Positions 54,809 through 62,229 of a stretch of DNA of 62,229 nucleotides are shown here, piece after piece. Positions within the stretch are counted from its first letter, which is position 1; each line of letters starts with the position of its first letter. The DNA is from Bacillus sp. V59.32b. Its GTDB lineage: Bacteria > Bacillota > Bacilli > Bacillales > DSM-1321. The translations under genes were made by a program, and so were the position numbers. The notes under the pieces are model-generated. The model had not been told where the DNA came from, ran no database searches, and saw nothing but the letters and a program-made list of their open reading frames with translations. The DNA lies in the NCBI RefSeq assembly GCF_003429085.1, contig NZ_QVTC01000016.1:1-62229 (forward strand), written 5' to 3'.

Positions 54809-55609
54809 TTAACCACGGGATTTACCACCCGAGATATTTACAGTTGTACCTGTAATATAACTGGAGCGATCCGAAGCAAGGTAAGCAACTAGTTCGCCCA
54901 CTTCCTGTAATTGCCCTTCTCGTCCCAGTGGAATGGATTTGCTATAATCCGTATTTAACCCTTCAACCGTAACTCCGCGTGTATAAGCCAGCGCTTCTTC
55001 GTAAGCAGCGGTTCTTAATCCTGTTGTTTCCAAAATACCCGGTGCCACTGCTATAACGCGAATGTTATATTTCCCTAATTCCTTTGCCCATGCACGAGTA
55101 AATGAAATAACAGCACCCTTTGTTGCGGAATAACAGCTTTGGCCAGCAGAACCTTCCTGACCAGCTTCTGAAGCAATGTTAATGATCACACCTTTGTGCT
55201 GTTTGACCATTTCTTTCGCAGAGGCCTGGGCACAAAGATAAGGGCCTTTTTGATTAACAGCCACCATAAAATCAAAGTCTTTTTCACTGAGCTCATACTC
55301 CGGCCGTTCACCTACGACATCCACTAATAGTCGTGGCAGGTTAACACCCGCATTATTGACCAAGATATCCACAGAGCCAAACAAACTTACCGTTTCCGCT
55401 ACCATCCTTTCGACACTTTCTTTTTTTGTGACGTCACACTTTATGAAATAGGAACCGTCTTCCCGTCGTCCTTCCTCGCCATTTATATCAGAAACTACTA
55501 CTTTGGCACCGTTTTTGACCAATTGTTTAGAAATCTCTAATCCAATACCTGAGGCACCACCGGTGACAACCGCCACCTTCCCTTCTAAATCCAGCCAGGA
55601 ATCACTCAT
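54809..55609 (-). CDS. gutF: Sorbitol-6-phosphate 2-dehydrogenase
   Basis: 266 residues, classical SDR. TGGASGIGLEIS cofactor loop, VVSDINGEEG (Asp: NAD preference), NNAGVNLP, and YSATKGAVISF catalytic motif; N-terminus SDSWLDLEGKVAVVTGG as in lactobacillar GutF. Converts sorbitol-6-P to fructose-6-P. First gene of the operon; the cre-like site and inverted repeat lie upstream. Confidence 0.88.
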   Translation of the reverse strand: MSDSWLDLEGKVAVVTGGASGIGLEISKQLVKNGAKVVVSDINGEEGRREDGSYFIKCDVTKKESVERMVAETVSLFGSVDILVNNAGVNLPRLLVDVVGERPEYELSEKDFDFMVAVNQKGPYLCAQASAKEMVKQHKGVIINIASEAGQEGSAGQSCYSATKGAVISFTRAWAKELGKYNIRVIAVAPGILETTGLRTAAYEEALAYTRGVTVEGLNTDYSKSIPLGREGQLQEVGELVAYLASDRSSYITGTTVNISGGKSRG

Positions 55610-55635
55610 ACCAATCTCCTCCTAAAAACGTTCTT

Positions 55636-55651
55636 TGTAAAGCGTTTTCAT
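55636..55651 (-). promoter_or_regulatory. cre-like catabolite repression site before gutF
   Basis: ATGAAAACGCTTTACA on the minus strand fits WTGNAANCGNWWNCW at 14 of 15 positions. It lies 27 bases before the gutF start. CcpA control of a sorbitol operon is expected. Confidence 0.55.
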
Positions 55652-55694
55652 GCTTTTAGTATAAAAGTATTATAAGGGTAGATTAATACGCTTA

Positions 55695-55714
55695 TTTTCA
55701 CACAATGGTGAAAA
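55695..55714. promoter_or_regulatory. Inverted repeat, putative GutR site
   Basis: TTTTCAC-ACAATG-GTGAAAA, an exact 7-bp inverted repeat upstream of TATAAT/TATACT-like -10 elements. Its position suits an activator such as GutR. Confidence 0.45.
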
Positions 55715-55799
55715 CGATTACACTAATGTAGGATTCAAGTAAAGAGGAGGTTGGATTATTTTTTTGCCTAATCCCCAACAAATGTTAGAAAACAAATAA

Positions 55800-56035
55800 G
55801 CTACCCATACTTTGTGAGTAACTTTGATACGCTGCCATGAAATTAATTTGCAAAATGATGATAATTTTTGAATAGAAGGAATATCTGCAGGTACCCAATC
55901 TAAAGAAACTAAATGTTCGGCTGGCAACCATTTAATCGCTATATGTTCTTTCAAAACCGGATACCCTTGGATTAGCTTACAATGAAATGTAGTCAAATGA
56001 ACATCACCAAAGCCATGAAAGAATTGTGTTGACTC
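55800..56035 (-). pseudogene. C-terminal remnant of a MutT/Nudix gene
   Basis: GDVHLTTFHCKLIQGYPVLK and DWVPADIPSIQKL are the end of 8-oxo-dGTP diphosphatases (EHIA..W...L..LDW.PADI). The Nudix box is missing; upstream the frame runs into the SDR terminator. A smaller relic of the same tail lies at 47846. Confidence 0.7.
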
Positions 56036-56069
56036 AAAAACGCGCGCCAATTGGATATCGGCGCGCGTT
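56036..56069 (-). terminator. Terminator of SDR copy 1
   Basis: AACGCGCGCC pairs with GGCGCGCGTT; the minus strand continues TTTTTGAG. A homologous terminator with a compensated stem base pair follows SDR copy 2. Confidence 0.8.
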
Positions 56070-56146
56070 AACTGTATAGCTTTAAATTGTCTATTAGACG
56101 GGGACATCTCCTGCTTTTTGTTCTAGTTATCTCCAAAACGAGAATA

Positions 56147-56931
56147 TCAGATCTCCATCTCCCACCGATCCTTTTCGGTTTTCTTCAGCTGTTTTTCCGT
56201 TTCCTCTGGGTAAACGGTACGGAATTTATGATGATCAGCCGGGATGATTTCAATCATCTTTTCAATCATGTCTTCCGGATCGAACTGATTCTTCAATGCC
56301 TCTTCCTGCTTTAACATAGGTTCTTTCCGTGTGAAGTGTTTTTCTTCATCGTACCATTTCCATTTTTCCTCTGCACTTCGGTCGTTGAAGCCCGTTTTGT
56401 ATGCGCCCGGATTAATGGTTGCGACTTTCACGTCGAACTCTTCAAGCTCCGTTTTCATAGTTTGCGCAATCCCCTCAATCGCGTGCTTTGTTGCCGTATA
56501 CGGACCGACATATGGCGTCGCCGAAATACCTGCCATTGAACTCATGAACACAATCTTCCCGCTTCTTTTCTCTACCAGTTTCCTTGCGGCGATCTGTACG
56601 GTTTCCAGCGTTGCGAATACATTGACTTCAAATAGCGCACGGAATCGGTCCATTGGCACTTCCCCGAGCGGTCCGCCTTCATTGATGGCAGCATTGGCCA
56701 CAAACACATCAAAGTCATACTTTGCAATCTGCTCCCGGTCCCGTTTGTTAGTAATATCGAGCTTGAATACCTCCAATTCCAGGCCTAGTTCACCGCTTCC
56801 CGAATAAGATCGGTTTTCTGAGAAGTTAGTTCTGTAGTTGCAATCACACGGTGTCCTTTCTTTGCGAGACCGAGTGCGGCACCTCTTCCAAGCCCACTGC
56901 CCGCACCCGTAATGAAAATTGTTTTCGCCAT
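56147..56931 (-). pseudogene. SDR oxidoreductase copy 1, inactivated by a one-base deletion
   Basis: Nearly identical to the 261-residue gene at 61085-61870 but 785 instead of 786 bases long. The frame from ATG 56931 reads AKTIFITGAGSGLGRGAALG and runs to LIREAVN-stop. The copy 2 sequence GAAGCACGTGAACAGG corresponds here to GAAGCGGTGAACTAGG, one base shorter, at about 56808. Beyond this the correct frame continues to the end (ending DRWEMEI). The catalytic YTATKHAIEG and Rossmann loop are now in different frames. Confidence 0.88.
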
Positions 56932-57089
56932 TTAGTATTCCTCCTAACAAAATGCCTATCAGTTTCTCTTCCCGTCTGCTAATGATATAAAACCAATCAA
57001 GGTAACCAGAAGGTGAAAAAGCCTTCCAACAACGATTGAAAGGCTCAAGGAAGATTATATTTCGTATATCAGCGATATTGGCACTCAGT

Positions 57090-58310
57090 CTAATGTTGTG
57101 GAATCTGGCGGTCCCTGTTTCCTTCACCATCAGGTGGTTTATTAGCTGGTGCCTTTATTTTTATAGCGATGAATAATGAGATCACGCATAAAACGGCAAT
57201 GAGTGTAAAGGTTGGCTTGAAGCCGCCAAGTGCTGTAGCGATAAAGGATCCGGACAAGGCCCCGAGCCCAAAACCTTGGTAAATCACCCCATAATTTTGT
57301 CCCTGATTTTTCAATCCGAAGAAGTCAGCGACAATGGCTGGGAATACGGTAATATTGCCGCCAAAACAGAAGGCGATGCCTGCCACGCAAGCAAAGAATA
57401 AGGCGTAATTCAGTTCTGCAAATCCTAATAAAGTCACGGCTATAGCTGTCACTAATAATGCACCGGCCACGACTTTTAGACGGCCGACTCTATCTGATAA
57501 GGCGCCGAGAACGATCCTCCCGGTTGTATTGAAAATGGCGACGAGCGCCACCGCATTTGCTGCAGTTGCCACGTCCAATCCAGCCAAGCTGACACCAATA
57601 TCTTTCACGATACTTATTAGGTATAGGCCGCTCATGCAGGCAGTAAATAAAATGACAAATAATAGGTAGGCTTCCTTTGTCCTCAGCATTTCTTTAACGG
57701 TATAATCCTTGCTTTGCACTCCATTCAGGGTTTGTGCTCCGGTGCTTATCTTCGCCTCCCGCACAAGGAACGAACCGCCAACGATCATCACCATGACAAT
57801 CAATCCCCAATAGAAAAATGCTTGGGAAACACCTACAGAGTTAATAAGCCCACCGTTAATGTATTTGAATACCAAGCTTCCTGTACCATAGGCGCCAACC
57901 GAGATTCCGGAAATAAGCCCTTTTTTCTCGGGAAACCACTTAATAAGATTGGATAAAGAAGTAATGTAGGCAGTACCATCGGCAAAACCGACGACAACAC
58001 CCGCCAAAAGGTAGAGCATCCATAAAGACGAAATCTGAGAGCTGAGCATTAACCCTACTCCCAACAAGATACCAGCATAACGAATTAGACGGGGAAGCCC
58101 CCATTTATCCTGCAGTTTTCCGGCAAACAGCGTCGAAATGGCCAATGCAAGACTTGTAGTGGAGAATGTGATCGCAACCGCGCTCAATTCCCAGCCAAAC
58201 CGTTCCACTAACGGCTGATTGAATAAACTCCAGGTGTAGATCGTACCTAACCCCATCTGCACAATTACGGTTCCAAGCACAATCAGCCATTTCCAATTGT
58301 CTGCTTTCAT
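57090..58310 (-). CDS. OFA-family MFS transporter (oxalate/formate- or lactate-type)
   Basis: 406 residues, 12 membrane helices. The N-terminal QMGLGTIYTWSLFNQPLVER and FADGTAYITSLSNLIKWFPE with KKGLISGISVGAYGTGSLVF are OFA hallmarks. Members exchange or import oxalate, formate, or lactate; the substrate is not fixed by sequence. Monocistronic on the minus strand between the two SDR copies. Confidence 0.85.
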   Translation of the reverse strand: MKADNWKWLIVLGTVIVQMGLGTIYTWSLFNQPLVERFGWELSAVAITFSTTSLALAISTLFAGKLQDKWGLPRLIRYAGILLGVGLMLSSQISSLWMLYLLAGVVVGFADGTAYITSLSNLIKWFPEKKGLISGISVGAYGTGSLVFKYINGGLINSVGVSQAFFYWGLIVMVMIVGGSFLVREAKISTGAQTLNGVQSKDYTVKEMLRTKEAYLLFVILFTACMSGLYLISIVKDIGVSLAGLDVATAANAVALVAIFNTTGRIVLGALSDRVGRLKVVAGALLVTAIAVTLLGFAELNYALFFACVAGIAFCFGGNITVFPAIVADFFGLKNQGQNYGVIYQGFGLGALSGSFIATALGGFKPTFTLIAVLCVISLFIAIKIKAPANKPPDGEGNRDRQIPQH

Positions 58311-58465
58311 TAGGTCTCCTCTTTTCTTTCTGTTTATTATCTAAGGTGTCACAAAAGAGGATATATAGTAGTGTTGGTATGAATTACCGGACATTTTTCG
58401 TTGTAATCAAAAATTTCACCCATTGGCATTGGCTACCTCTTGAAGAGCCTGCCGCAAAAAAATGG

Positions 58466-58891
58466 TTATAAAACATACTCCCATAACCCAAGCTTTCCTT
58501 TCGCCGGAATGAATTCATCCAACATCTGCATGTCCGTCACTTCCCAAGCATAACCTCCAACTGGAAAGTCACCTAAAAAATAGTCATTGCCTGATACGAT
58601 CCGTCCATCCTCCAGAACTGCCCATGTCTCGTTGTTTTCCGTCACCCTCAAACATTTTTCCAGGTTGCATACTGCTATGATCATACCATTAGGAAGATTC
58701 TCATTCGTATACCCATGCTTACCAAGCAACGACTGAATAGCGATATGGCTGCTGACAGCCTTATCTATTTTTTTACTTGTGTGAATAGCCAGGGGTCCAC
58801 GATAATTTGTTTTCCATGACCTTGTTTCATATTTGGCCTCTCCTAAAACAAAAAGGCTTGCCCAAGGCTGGATCATCGATAAAACTTTCAT
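58466..58891 (-). CDS. ASCH-domain protein
   Basis: 141 residues. MKVLSMIQPWASLFVLGEAK, YETRSWKTNYRGPLAIHTSK and GMIIAVCNLEKCLRV are typical of ASCH (PUA-like) domains, which bind RNA or modified nucleosides; some are N4-acetylcytidine amidohydrolases. The ATG at 58891 follows GGAGG. A 5' fragment of a second copy lies at 43355. Confidence 0.85.
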   Translation of the reverse strand: MKVLSMIQPWASLFVLGEAKYETRSWKTNYRGPLAIHTSKKIDKAVSSHIAIQSLLGKHGYTNENLPNGMIIAVCNLEKCLRVTENNETWAVLEDGRIVSGNDYFLGDFPVGGYAWEVTDMQMLDEFIPAKGKLGLWEYVL

Positions 58892-59051
58892 TTTCACTGC
58901 CTCCAACCTATGAAAGTTTACTTTTGGTATATAGTGTCCCTTTAGAAAAATATTTATAATGACAAGCGTCTAAAATGATAGGAACTAATCATGGAGAAAT
59001 AAGCCAGAAATGATTCAAATGTATTAGTAGAGGACAGTTTTTTAGATATAA

Positions 59052-59086
59052 AAAATGCCCCAAAAGTTCTTACTTTTGGGGCATTA
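59052..59086. terminator. Terminator of selO
   Basis: AATGCCCCAAAAGT pairs with ACTTTTGGGGCATT. T-tract on the minus strand after the selO stop. Confidence 0.9.
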
Positions 59087-59145
59087 CTAATAGGAAACCA
59101 TGACAAGGCGGCCAATTGGTTTAGGAAAACAAATAGAATCATCTC

Positions 59146-60615
59146 TCACGTCCCGCAAAAGGTTCGGTAAGGACCGGCTGAGGGCTCAGGCAGTGTAGCG
59201 TATTCCTCCTGCTCGGGAGAATGCGCGTAAGGCTTTGAAAGAACATCAAGAAGCTTTTCCATCACGCTGTAATCTCCTTGTTCCTCTGCCGCTTTCAGTG
59301 CTTCTTCTACCCGGTGGTTCCGGGGGATTACCGCAGGATTGCTGTTCCGCATTAACTTCTGCGAGGCTTCTTTTGTTTCCTCCTGCCTGCCTAATCTAGC
59401 TTGCCACTCATCATCCCACTTGTTAAATTCCTCGCTTCTGAACAGGTCCGTCCCCTCTGTTTGGCCAAAGGTCAATGCGCGGAAGGTATTGGTATAATCG
59501 GCCCGGTGCTCCTTCATCAAATCCAGAAGGTCTTTAATAAGGGATTCATCCTGAGTCTCTTCATTGAACAATCCCAGTTTAGCCCTCATGCCCGCAAGCC
59601 AATTTTGCTGATACAGCTTTGGATATTCTGAAATCGGCTCCTGGGCCAGCTTGAGAGCCGCTTCCTGATCTTCATGCAGCAGCGGCAATAGCGATTCAGC
59701 AAACCGCGCGAGATTCCAACCGCCAATCCCAGGCTGATTGCCATAGGCATAGCGGCCTTGCGTGTCAATCGAACTGAATACTGTAGCCGGATCGTATCCA
59801 TCCATAAAGGCGCAAGGACCATAATCGATCGTTTCTCCGCTAATCGTCATGTTGTCGGTATTCATCACCCCGTGGATAAAGCCAACGAGCTGCCACTTTG
59901 CAATCAGTGCTGCCTGGCGCTTGATCACTTCCTTAAGCAGTGAAAGATAGCGGTTTTCATCCGCTTCAATATCAGGGTAATGGCGCTTTATGGCATAATC
60001 GGCCAGCGTTTTAAGTTCCTCAACCGTGCATCCAGCTACAGCATATTGAAAGGTGCCAACCCGCAGATGACTCGCAGCGACACGTGTCAGGATGGCGCCA
60101 GGCAGGTGGGTTTCCCGGATTACTGCCTCACCAGTGGTCACCACCGCCAGGCTTCGGGTGGTAGGTATGCCAAGCGCATGCATCGCCTCACTGATGATAT
60201 ATTCGCGAAGCATCGGGCCAAGTGCCGCCCGGCCATCGCCTCCGCGGGAATATGGCGTCCGTCCTGGACCCTTGAGCTGAATATCAAACCGTTCACCATC
60301 GGGAGTAATTTGTTCACCGAGCAATATCGCCCGGCCATCACCTAACATAGTAAAATTCGCGAATTGGTGGCCCGCATAAGCCTGGGCAAGCGGGGAAGCA
60401 TCTTCAGGAATCTTGTTGCCAGCAAACACCAATAGGCCATCTTCACCTTGTAAAGCCTCAGCATTCAGTCCCAATGAAATCGCGAGTGGTTCATTAAGAA
60501 TGACCAGCTTCGGGAACTCTGCTGGATCCGGAGAATGGCTTGTATAAAAAGTATTGGGCAGACGGGTATAACTGTTGTCAAAGTTCCATCCTGTTTGTTT
60601 TATTTCTTTTGTCAT
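59146..60615 (-). CDS. selO: Protein adenylyltransferase SelO (YdiU)
   Basis: 489 residues, pseudokinase fold that transfers AMP to Ser/Thr/Tyr of redox proteins. Signatures: [20 protein letters not shown] with the following [26 protein letters not shown], and [20 protein letters not shown] (catalytic Asp/Asn and DYG-like metal motif). Ends TFCGT with a Cys near the C-terminus, where animal SelO has selenocysteine. The second of two adjacent ATGs, 60615, has the best spacing to AAGGAG. Confidence 0.92.
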   Translation of the reverse strand: MTKEIKQTGWNFDNSYTRLPNTFYTSHSPDPAEFPKLVILNEPLAISLGLNAEALQGEDGLLVFAGNKIPEDASPLAQAYAGHQFANFTMLGDGRAILLGEQITPDGERFDIQLKGPGRTPYSRGGDGRAALGPMLREYIISEAMHALGIPTTRSLAVVTTGEAVIRETHLPGAILTRVAASHLRVGTFQYAVAGCTVEELKTLADYAIKRHYPDIEADENRYLSLLKEVIKRQAALIAKWQLVGFIHGVMNTDNMTISGETIDYGPCAFMDGYDPATVFSSIDTQGRYAYGNQPGIGGWNLARFAESLLPLLHEDQEAALKLAQEPISEYPKLYQQNWLAGMRAKLGLFNEETQDESLIKDLLDLMKEHRADYTNTFRALTFGQTEGTDLFRSEEFNKWDDEWQARLGRQEETKEASQKLMRNSNPAVIPRNHRVEEALKAAEEQGDYSVMEKLLDVLSKPYAHSPEQEEYATLPEPSAGPYRTFCGT

Positions 60616-61084
60616 CATATCTCCTTTTCCCTTTTTGACTTTCTGTATCCTAATTTTATATTTGCTTAAAACAAAGTTCATAAGCATTCTTTATAATATT
60701 TTAGTTATCCCTTATGCATAGCAGCATAAGGCAGCCCTCTATAATGTCTGTTTCTTCCCATTTATTATACCCTTTCCATCCAAAAACGACGCCATTTAAA
60801 TGTTTGTAAATAAAGAAAAGCAGGAAACCTTGATAGTTCCTGCTTCATGTATACTTGACTGTATTACAGCCCTTATCTAGAGGCTTAGCTATATCAATCA
60901 TTCATTCCACTTGTAAAGTTGGCTGAAAAACGCGTGCCAATTGAAAATCGACACGCGTTAAATGGATAGCTTTATATTGTTTATTTCACGAGAACCGTAA
61001 CAAGTAGGAATTGTCCCATAAAAGTGAAACCATTTATGGGTGACATCTCCTGCTTTTTATCTATTTAGCTTCAAAACGAGAATA
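60616..61084. other. Intergenic region with two terminator hairpins
   Basis: No gene is seen. AAGCAGGAA pairs with TTCCTGCTT at 60818-60845 with a minus-strand T-tract. The terminator of SDR copy 2 follows at 60926-60959. Confidence 0.6.
60926..60959 (-). terminator. Terminator of SDR copy 2
   Basis: AACGCGTG pairs with CACGCGTT; minus strand continues TTTTTCAG. Compared with copy 1 one stem pair is changed on both sides (C-G to T-A), preserving pairing. Confidence 0.8.
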
Positions 61085-61870
61085 TCAGATTTCCATGTCC
61101 CAGCGATCCTGTTCGGTTTTCTTTAGTTGTTTTTCCGTTTCCTCTGGGTAAACGGTACGGAATTTATGATGATCAGCTGGGATGATCTCAATCATCTTTT
61201 CAATCATGTCTTCCGGATCGAACTGATTTTTCAATCCCTCTTCTTGCTTTAACATAGCCTCTTTCCGTGTGAAGTGTTTTTCTTCATCGTACCATTTCCA
61301 TTTTTCCTCTGCACTTCGATCATTGAAGCCCGTTTCGAATGCGCCTGGGTTAATTGTTGCGACTTTCACTCCGAACTCTTCAAGCTCCGCTTTCAAGGTT
61401 TGCGCAATTCCCTCGATAGCGTGCTTTGTTGCAGTATACGGACCGACATATGGTGTCGCCGAAATACCTGCCATTGAACTCATGAACACAATCTTCCCGT
61501 TTCCCTTCTTCACTAGACTCCTTGCAGCAATCTGTACAGTTTCAAGCGTTGCGAATACATTCACTTCAAATAGCGCACGGAATCGGTCCATTGGCACTTC
61601 CCCGAGTGGCCCGCCTTCATTGATTGCGGCATTGGCCACAAACACGTCAAAATCATACTTTTCAATCTGCTCCCGATCCCGTTGGTTCGTAATATCGAGC
61701 TTGAATACCTCTATGTCCAAGCCCTGTTCACGTGCTTCCCGAATAAGATCGGTTTTCTGAGAAGTTAGTTCTGTCGTTGCAATGACACGGTATCCTTTCT
61801 TTGCAAGACCGAGTGAGGCGCCTCTTCCAAGCCCACTGCCTGCACCCGTAATAAAAATTGTTTTCGTCAT
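61085..61870 (-). CDS. SDR oxidoreductase, intact copy 2
   Basis: 261 residues. TKTIFITGAGSGLGRGASLG is the cofactor loop, ANAAINEGG replaces NNAG, S139-region FMSSMAGISATPYVGPYTATK holds the catalytic Ser-Tyr-Lys in the classical spacing. ATTTELTSQKTD suggests an NADP/NAD intermediate. The C-terminal part (FDPEDMIEKMIEIIPADHHK) is also seen in copy 1. Substrate unknown. AGGAGG precedes the ATG. Confidence 0.9.
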   Translation of the reverse strand: MTKTIFITGAGSGLGRGASLGLAKKGYRVIATTELTSQKTDLIREAREQGLDIEVFKLDITNQRDREQIEKYDFDVFVANAAINEGGPLGEVPMDRFRALFEVNVFATLETVQIAARSLVKKGNGKIVFMSSMAGISATPYVGPYTATKHAIEGIAQTLKAELEEFGVKVATINPGAFETGFNDRSAEEKWKWYDEEKHFTRKEAMLKQEEGLKNQFDPEDMIEKMIEIIPADHHKFRTVYPEETEKQLKKTEQDRWDMEI

Positions 61871-62186
61871 TTAGTATTCCTCCTGTCAAGTGCCCTGTCA
61901 TTCCCTCTTCCCATCCGCTAATAAAATAAAACCTTTCAAGCTGCAACCCATCTCATAGTGTGTAATGAGTTTACACTCGATTTATTAAGTTTTATCATTA
62001 CCTTTTTAAAAAAGATTCTATCTTCTACCAAGAAAGCACCCGTTTCTGTAAATAGATCCCTCAAGTGAATCCAATACTTCTAATTGTGCCTTCCACTAGA
62101 AGATATTCATCCCGTAGCAGCTCATTTTTATTTAATCCATAGGCTCTGTTAAATTCCATTGTTGATTTTTAAATGGTCATGGAATC
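61871..62186. other. Intergenic region upstream of SDR copy 2
   Basis: The first ~70 bases resemble the upstream region of SDR copy 1, showing that the duplicated unit includes the leader. No gene is seen beyond. Confidence 0.5.
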
Positions 62187-62229
62187 TACTCGCTTTCCGC
62201 GGACGAACTGGCAAGCCTCCTCACTCGTA
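62187..62229. repeat. Start of a GC-rich Bacillaceae intergenic repeat, cut by the window edge
   Basis: CTCGCTTTCCGCGGACGAAC followed by TGGCAAGCCTCCTCACTCG corresponds to the beginning of a GC-rich palindromic repeat family that I recall as frequent between genes in Bacillaceae genomes. Only the left end is visible. Much richer in GC than the flanking DNA. Confidence 0.65.

Noticed and set aside
56036..56069. GC-rich palindrome as a regulator-binding site shared by two loci
   Set aside because: On the minus strand both copies end in five T residues after an SDR gene; they are terminators.
59146..59165. Selenocysteine codon at the SelO C-terminus
   Set aside because: The codon for the relevant residue reads as Cys (TFCGT), not TGA.

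Overview
The window is chromosomal DNA of an endospore-forming, low-to-medium GC Firmicute of the Bacillaceae. Support comes from strong AGGAGG-type ribosome sites, frequent TTG/GTG starts, many Rho-independent terminators, B. subtilis-type gene sets (xpaC-yaaN, lutABC/lutR, DUF2512, DUF975, YitT), a gamma-SASP-like spore protein, comA/comB (spore sulfolactate) homologues, a class IV PHA synthase pair, and the start of what looks like a GC-rich Bacillaceae intergenic repeat at the right edge. The genus cannot be fixed from sequence alone.

Layout. 1-7 kb: the 5' end of a group II intron directly behind the terminator of a secreted InhA-like protease, then a Ca-type P-ATPase and xpaC-yaaN. 7-11.8 kb: small genes and debris (a CTG-start membrane peptide, a frameshifted zinc-ribbon gene, a Uma2 fragment and an intact Uma2 gene, an ArsR-SRPBCC pair, a SASP-like gene). 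Three intergenic arrays of 20-21 bp units lie at 5.2, 9.15-9.46 and 10.9-11.05 kb. 11.8-21.7 kb: an oxidoreductase, then a 2-hydroxyacid (lactate/glycolate) island: lctP-glcD-glcF leftward, lutR, and lutABC rightward. An identical 13-bp palindrome lies in the leader of both lctP and lutA, so LutR probably controls both arms. 21.7-27.2 kb: M28 aminopeptidase, CBS protein with a SigB-like promoter, methyltransferase, and a DHA2 efflux pump with a divergent TetR regulator.

27.2-29.1 kb is a gene graveyard: a decayed copy of the ring-cleaving dioxygenase at 36.8 kb, a beheaded TetR gene, and one cytochrome P450 broken into two oppositely oriented pieces. 29.5-36.6 kb: an AT-rich detoxification block (SDR, LLM flavin oxidoreductase, DoxX, NAD(P)-binding protein) with a divergent TetR gene and a perfect 20-bp palindrome, followed by a TetR-MMPL exporter pair. 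36.8-40 kb: the intact dioxygenase and a comB-comA-VOC operon. 40-44 kb: YitT protein, a GNAT gene split by a frameshift with its overlapping partner, DUF975, and an ASCH gene fragment.

44-49.3 kb holds two copies of a divergent cassette, a vWA-domain gene and a Cro/C1-type HTH gene sharing a promoter region and a conserved leader hairpin. They flank a P450-phaR-phaC operon; the left vWA copy is truncated. 49.4-55.7 kb is a complete gutFRMCBA-type sorbitol PTS operon plus a fructose-6-phosphate aldolase/transaldolase. 55.8-62.2 kb: a MutT remnant, two copies of one SDR gene (the left one killed by a single-base deletion) with matching terminators, an OFA-family transporter, an intact ASCH gene and selO. 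The right third of the window has clearly been shaped by repeated small duplications followed by decay.
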